From NCBI GenBank assembly GCA_964491785.1, contig CAZBGS010000004.1, forward strand, positions 62,001-126,000: 64,000 nucleotides of DNA, read 5' to 3'. This DNA is from RZZS01 sp964491785. Its GTDB lineage: Bacteria > Pseudomonadota > Alphaproteobacteria > Micavibrionales > Micavibrionaceae. Each line of letters starts with the position of its first letter. Positions within the stretch are counted from its first letter, which is position 1. Under the pieces are notes generated by a model. That model was not told where the DNA came from, did not search any database, and was given only the letters and a program-made list of their open reading frames with translations. This document shows, piece by piece, positions 61,238-64,000 of this stretch. The translations under genes were made by a program, and so were the position numbers.

Positions 61238-61906
61238 ATGAACCGGTTAAATGAGATGTTTAAACTTCCCCCAGTAAGCGAGCGGAAATGGCCCGAGGAA
61301 CTGATCCATAAGTTTCTGAACAGGAATTTCAGGAAAGAGTTCGACGATACTTATATTTACTATCTGATTTTCCGACTTGGGTTTTTTATAGCTCTCGGCT
61401 TTGCCCTTTTGTTCCTGTCATCATATTTCCTGAACACGAGCTATGATCTGTATTTTATTACGGTCGAGGTCGCCGAGCCGGACGTACTCGGAGATGTGGC
61501 GTGGAATTATCCGGTGATCGTCGTGCCAACGCTTCTTATTGTTATGGGCATATATGCGGAATTGCTGTTCCGGGCAAATATCGACATCAACAAACTCGAT
61601 CTGCTGAACTGGAATGTGGATTTCCTAAATTATTCCGGTGGAGACCGAAGGAAAGTCCTGAACAGGAGTCGGGGAGGGCTAATACTTTTTTTTACAGCGG
61701 CTTTCGGTGTCTTTGCGTTGCCAATAATGATAACGCGTTACTACGATGTTAACGGCATATCATTCACTTTTTTTTCACTGTTGTTTGCTTCTTACATCAT
61801 AAGCTTCTCAAGTTTATTCATAATCTTTCTATTCTCACTCCGCTATCAGTACAAACGCCGTCTCGGCCCCCGTTTCAACTCTTCACCCCATAAACAGGAG
61901 AACTAA
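61238..61906 (+). CDS. Membrane protein of unknown function
   Basis: A 222-residue protein with an amphipathic N-terminus, then about four membrane helices: FFIALGFALLFLSSYFL, VIVVPTLLIVMGIYAELL, LILFFTAAFGVFALPIM and FASYIISFSSLFIIFLF. The start ATG at 61238 has GAGGAGAG before it and is preferred to the 61196 start. No family recognised. It follows the RTX fragment and copy 2 of the module. Confidence 0.75.
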   Translation: MNRLNEMFKLPPVSERKWPEELIHKFLNRNFRKEFDDTYIYYLIFRLGFFIALGFALLFLSSYFLNTSYDLYFITVEVAEPDVLGDVAWNYPVIVVPTLLIVMGIYAELLFRANIDINKLDLLNWNVDFLNYSGGDRRKVLNRSRGGLILFFTAAFGVFALPIMITRYYDVNGISFTFFSLLFASYIISFSSLFIIFLFSLRYQYKRRLGPRFNSSPHKQEN

Positions 61907-61909
61907 GGC

Positions 61910-61930
61910 ATGTCTTTAAGAGTCCCGTAA
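61910..61930 (+). other. 6-codon ORF with ribosome site after the membrane gene
   Basis: CAGGAGAACTAAGGC precedes an ATG at 61910 with MSLRVP then TAA. Like the 59206 ORF it looks like the cut-off start of a lost gene. Followed by repeat copy D. Confidence 0.35.
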
Positions 61931-62007
61931 AAACTGATTAGCCTCGATAATGCGAGATCATACTGTTCCCCGTCAGTTCAAGTTGGACAATTGGCGGGAG
62001 GCAGGTC

Positions 62008-62106
62008 ACGGGGGCATGGTCATTATATGTGTGCGGCAAAGCCGCGCGCTTTATCCGGACACCCGCAGATCAGCGCGCCTTCCGGCGTGCCGCGGGCATG
62101 ACGGAT
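62008..62106. repeat. Dispersed intergenic repeat, copy D
   Basis: Contains the TGCGGC-AAA-GCCGCGC hairpin shared with copy B and CCGCGGGCATGACGG similar to copy A. It lies between the membrane gene and the thrC stop, in non-coding sequence. Confidence 0.6.
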
Positions 62107-62166
62107 ACGAGAGTGTGAGAAATCCGGGCTAATTAGAAACCGGCGTCAAACCGCAACGTCATCAGT

Positions 62167-63567
62167 TCAGGGGGAGATTTTCGAGCGGATGAAGTTTTGT
62201 ACTCTTTGCAGGTCGTTTGTTATCGGGGTCAGGAATTCGGGGCGGGTCAGAAGGTCGGCGAGGTGGGGGGGGAGTCGGGGTCTTATGCCGGTGGCTTTTT
62301 CGACAGCGTCCGGGAATTTGGCGGGGTGGGCGCAGGCGAGGGAGACGATCGGGGTTGCAGGATCTCTCGCGGTTTTCATGGCGGCGTTCAGGCCGACCGC
62401 GGTATGGGGGTCTATCAGATAGCCGGTTTCCTCGTAGCAGGCGCGCATGGTGGCGATGGTTTCGTCCTCGTTGCAGCGCCTTGCGATAAAGTCCCTTTTC
62501 GTTCTTTCGAAAAGAGAGCCGTCCACGCGGAAAGAGCCTTTGTTCTGAAAGTCGCTCATATACGCGCACAGGGCCTTGCTGTCGCAGTCCAGCAGGAAAT
62601 AGAGGTAGCGTTCGAAATTGCTGGAGACCTGGATGTCCATGCTCGGGCTGATGGTCGGGTTGACAATGGCGCGGGACATTTCGCCGCTTTCGAAAAAACG
62701 GGTCAGGATATCGTTGCGGTTGGTACCGATGACGAGATTTTCTATCGGCAATCCCATCTGTCTGCCGACATAGGCAGCGAAGACGTTGCCGAAGTTGCCG
62801 GTCGGAACCGCGAAGCTGACGGCCCTGTGCGGGACTCCGAGAGCGATGGAGGCAGCGGCATAGTAGACGGTCTGGGCAATGATCCTTGCCCAGTTGATGG
62901 AATTCACCGCAGACAGATTAACATCGTTACGGAACTTCTCGTCGGCGAACATCGCCTTGACCAAAGCCTGACAATCGTCGAAATCGCCCTCGATGGCGAT
63001 ATTGTGGACGTTAGGGGCTTTGACGCTCGTCATCTGTTTGCGCTGGACTTCGGAAACGCGGCCTTTGGGGTGGAGGATGAAAATGGTGATGTTTTCGCAT
63101 CCCCTGCAGGCTTCAATGGCGGCGGAGCCGGTGTCGCCGGAGGTGGCGCCGACAATGGTGATCCTTTCCCCGCGCCTGTTCAGGACATGGTCGAAAATCT
63201 GTCCAAGCAGTTGAAGCGCGTAATCCTTGAAGGCGATCGTCGGCCCGTGAAAAAGTTCGAGAATCCAGGCGCTCGGCCCGATCTGGACGAGAGGCGCAAC
63301 GGCCGCGTGGCGGAAGGAATTTTCCTGATAGGCGCGCGCTAAAATCCTGCCGAAATCGTCAGGCGAAATGCTGTTCCCGAGGTAGGGAAGCATGATTTCC
63401 GCGGCGATATCCGGGTAGGGGAGGCCGGCCAGGTGAGCCGTTCCCGCCCGGTCAATCTCGGGCCAGGATTCGGGAAGATACAGCCCTCCGTCCGGCGCCA
63501 TGCCTGACAGCAATGCGGTTTCGAAATCTACAGGCTCGCTTTTGCCCCTGGTGGAGATGTATTTCAT
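62167..63567 (-). CDS. thrC: Threonine synthase
   Basis: A PLP enzyme of 466 residues that converts O-phosphohomoserine to threonine. The Schiff-base lysine is in GPTIAFKDYALQ; GATSGDTGSAAIEAC and PTGNFGNVFAAYVG bind the cofactor phosphate. The N-terminus MKYISTRGKSEPVDF is typical of the longer (class II) group. Usually followed by the M16 peptidase gene; here the accessory stretch lies between them. Confidence 0.97.
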   Translation of the reverse strand: MKYISTRGKSEPVDFETALLSGMAPDGGLYLPESWPEIDRAGTAHLAGLPYPDIAAEIMLPYLGNSISPDDFGRILARAYQENSFRHAAVAPLVQIGPSAWILELFHGPTIAFKDYALQLLGQIFDHVLNRRGERITIVGATSGDTGSAAIEACRGCENITIFILHPKGRVSEVQRKQMTSVKAPNVHNIAIEGDFDDCQALVKAMFADEKFRNDVNLSAVNSINWARIIAQTVYYAAASIALGVPHRAVSFAVPTGNFGNVFAAYVGRQMGLPIENLVIGTNRNDILTRFFESGEMSRAIVNPTISPSMDIQVSSNFERYLYFLLDCDSKALCAYMSDFQNKGSFRVDGSLFERTKRDFIARRCNEDETIATMRACYEETGYLIDPHTAVGLNAAMKTARDPATPIVSLACAHPAKFPDAVEKATGIRPRLPPHLADLLTRPEFLTPITNDLQRVQNFIRSKISP

Positions 63568-63615
63568 GGATGCAAATATTTCAGGAATTAAGGCTCAGTT
63601 CAAGAGCGGGATTCA

Positions 63616-64000
63616 TCAAAGATAGCGGGCCTTGAGGTGCGCGGCGAGAAAGGATGGATCCAGTTTCCTGCCGGTTACCTCCAGCAGCAGATCGTCCCAG
63701 AGCATAAGGCGGCCTTTGGAATGGATATTGCGGCTCAACCAGTCCTTGACCGGCGCGAAATTCCCTTGCCTGACCATCGAGGGGATATCGCCCAGCTCCT
63801 GCTTCATGGCGAAATAGAACTGCGCGGCGAGCATAAGGCCGATGGCGTAGGAAGGGAAGTAGCCGAACTTGCCGACAAACCAGTGGACGTCCTGCAGGCA
63901 TCCTTCCGAATGACTGTCCGGGGCGACCCCGAGATTTTTCTTCGAGGATTCGATCCATGCTTCGGGCAGGTCGCCCACCTCAAGTCTGCCGTCGATCAGG
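63616..64000 (-). CDS. M32 carboxypeptidase (Taq type), C-terminal part
   Basis: The frame is open at the right edge, so only the C-terminal ~127 residues are present. HWFVGKFGYFPSYAIG is the family signature near the C-terminus, and KLDPSFLAAHLKARYL fits the end. The catalytic HExxH lies outside the window. It removes C-terminal residues from peptides. Confidence 0.9.
   Translation of the reverse strand, partial: LIDGRLEVGDLPEAWIESSKKNLGVAPDSHSEGCLQDVHWFVGKFGYFPSYAIGLMLAAQFYFAMKQELGDIPSMVRQGNFAPVKDWLSRNIHSKGRLMLWDDLLLEVTGRKLDPSFLAAHLKARYL

Noticed and set aside
62197..63342. Plus-strand ORF opposite thrC
   Set aside because: Antisense to a complete threonine synthase; Gly/Ala/Asp-rich product without structure.
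1..64000. CRISPR array or transposase gene
   Set aside because: No regularly spaced direct repeats and no transposase-like protein found.

Overview
The window looks like part of an alphaproteobacterial chromosome with moderate GC. This rests on gene orders typical of that class: addB-addA-trxA; lptF-lptG divergent from pepA-holC; a membrane-anchored cytochrome c divergent from pheA; rpmH-rnpA-yidD-yidC-engB; mutM near rpsT and dnaA; and thrC close to an M16 peptidase and a RimJ-like acetyltransferase. A deep-branching lineage such as the Micavibrio relatives is possible, but the sequence alone does not settle it. No prophage, transposase or CRISPR array was seen.

Layout. 1-5.3 kb: AddAB recombination nuclease and thioredoxin. 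5.3-9.7 kb: a possible structured RNA, then outer-membrane lipid genes (mlaC, mlaA, lptG, lptF). 9.7-13.2 kb: leucyl aminopeptidase, DNA polymerase III chi, cytochrome c, prephenate dehydratase. 13.2-24.5 kb: small secreted or unknown proteins, a pseudouridine synthase, an XRE regulator-GDSL hydrolase pair, a soluble chemotaxis receptor, an AMIN-like protein, an MFS transporter, an MscS channel and an orphan FlgC-like protein. 24.5-32.7 kb: two EamA exporters and the ilvB/ilvN/ilvC genes, interrupted by a TreZ-like glycoside hydrolase and preceded by a probable attenuator. 32.8-38.5 kb: a divergent serine hydroxymethyltransferase, a LysM protein, tRNA-Gly(GCC), a glycosyltransferase and EngB. 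38.5-41.2 kb: the yidC-yidD-rnpA-rpmH cluster, including the 44-codon rpmH. 41.4-46.9 kb: an outer-membrane barrel, a Kef-type antiporter, a cyclic-nucleotide-type domain protein and a broken mutM. 47-54.7 kb: rpsT, dnaA, dnaN, recF and gyrB. 54.8-57.7 kb: sugar epimerase, acetyltransferase and M16 peptidase. 57.8-62.1 kb: an accessory, partly decayed stretch. 62.2-64 kb: threonine synthase and the 3' end of an M32 carboxypeptidase.

Most of the window is housekeeping: DNA replication and repair, envelope lipid transport, branched-chain amino-acid synthesis and protein insertion. The unusual part is 58.3-62.1 kb. It holds an internal fragment of an RTX protein with two frameshifts, a frameshifted secreted protein, two membrane-protein genes that share a similar ~125-base upstream module, and a possible 29-residue peptide gene directly followed by a terminator. 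It lies between thrC and the M16 gene, which are commonly adjacent in this class, so it looks like an insertion site that has since decayed. Other notable features are an in-frame stop in mutM, a four-copy family of mosaic intergenic repeats, and several structured leaders.
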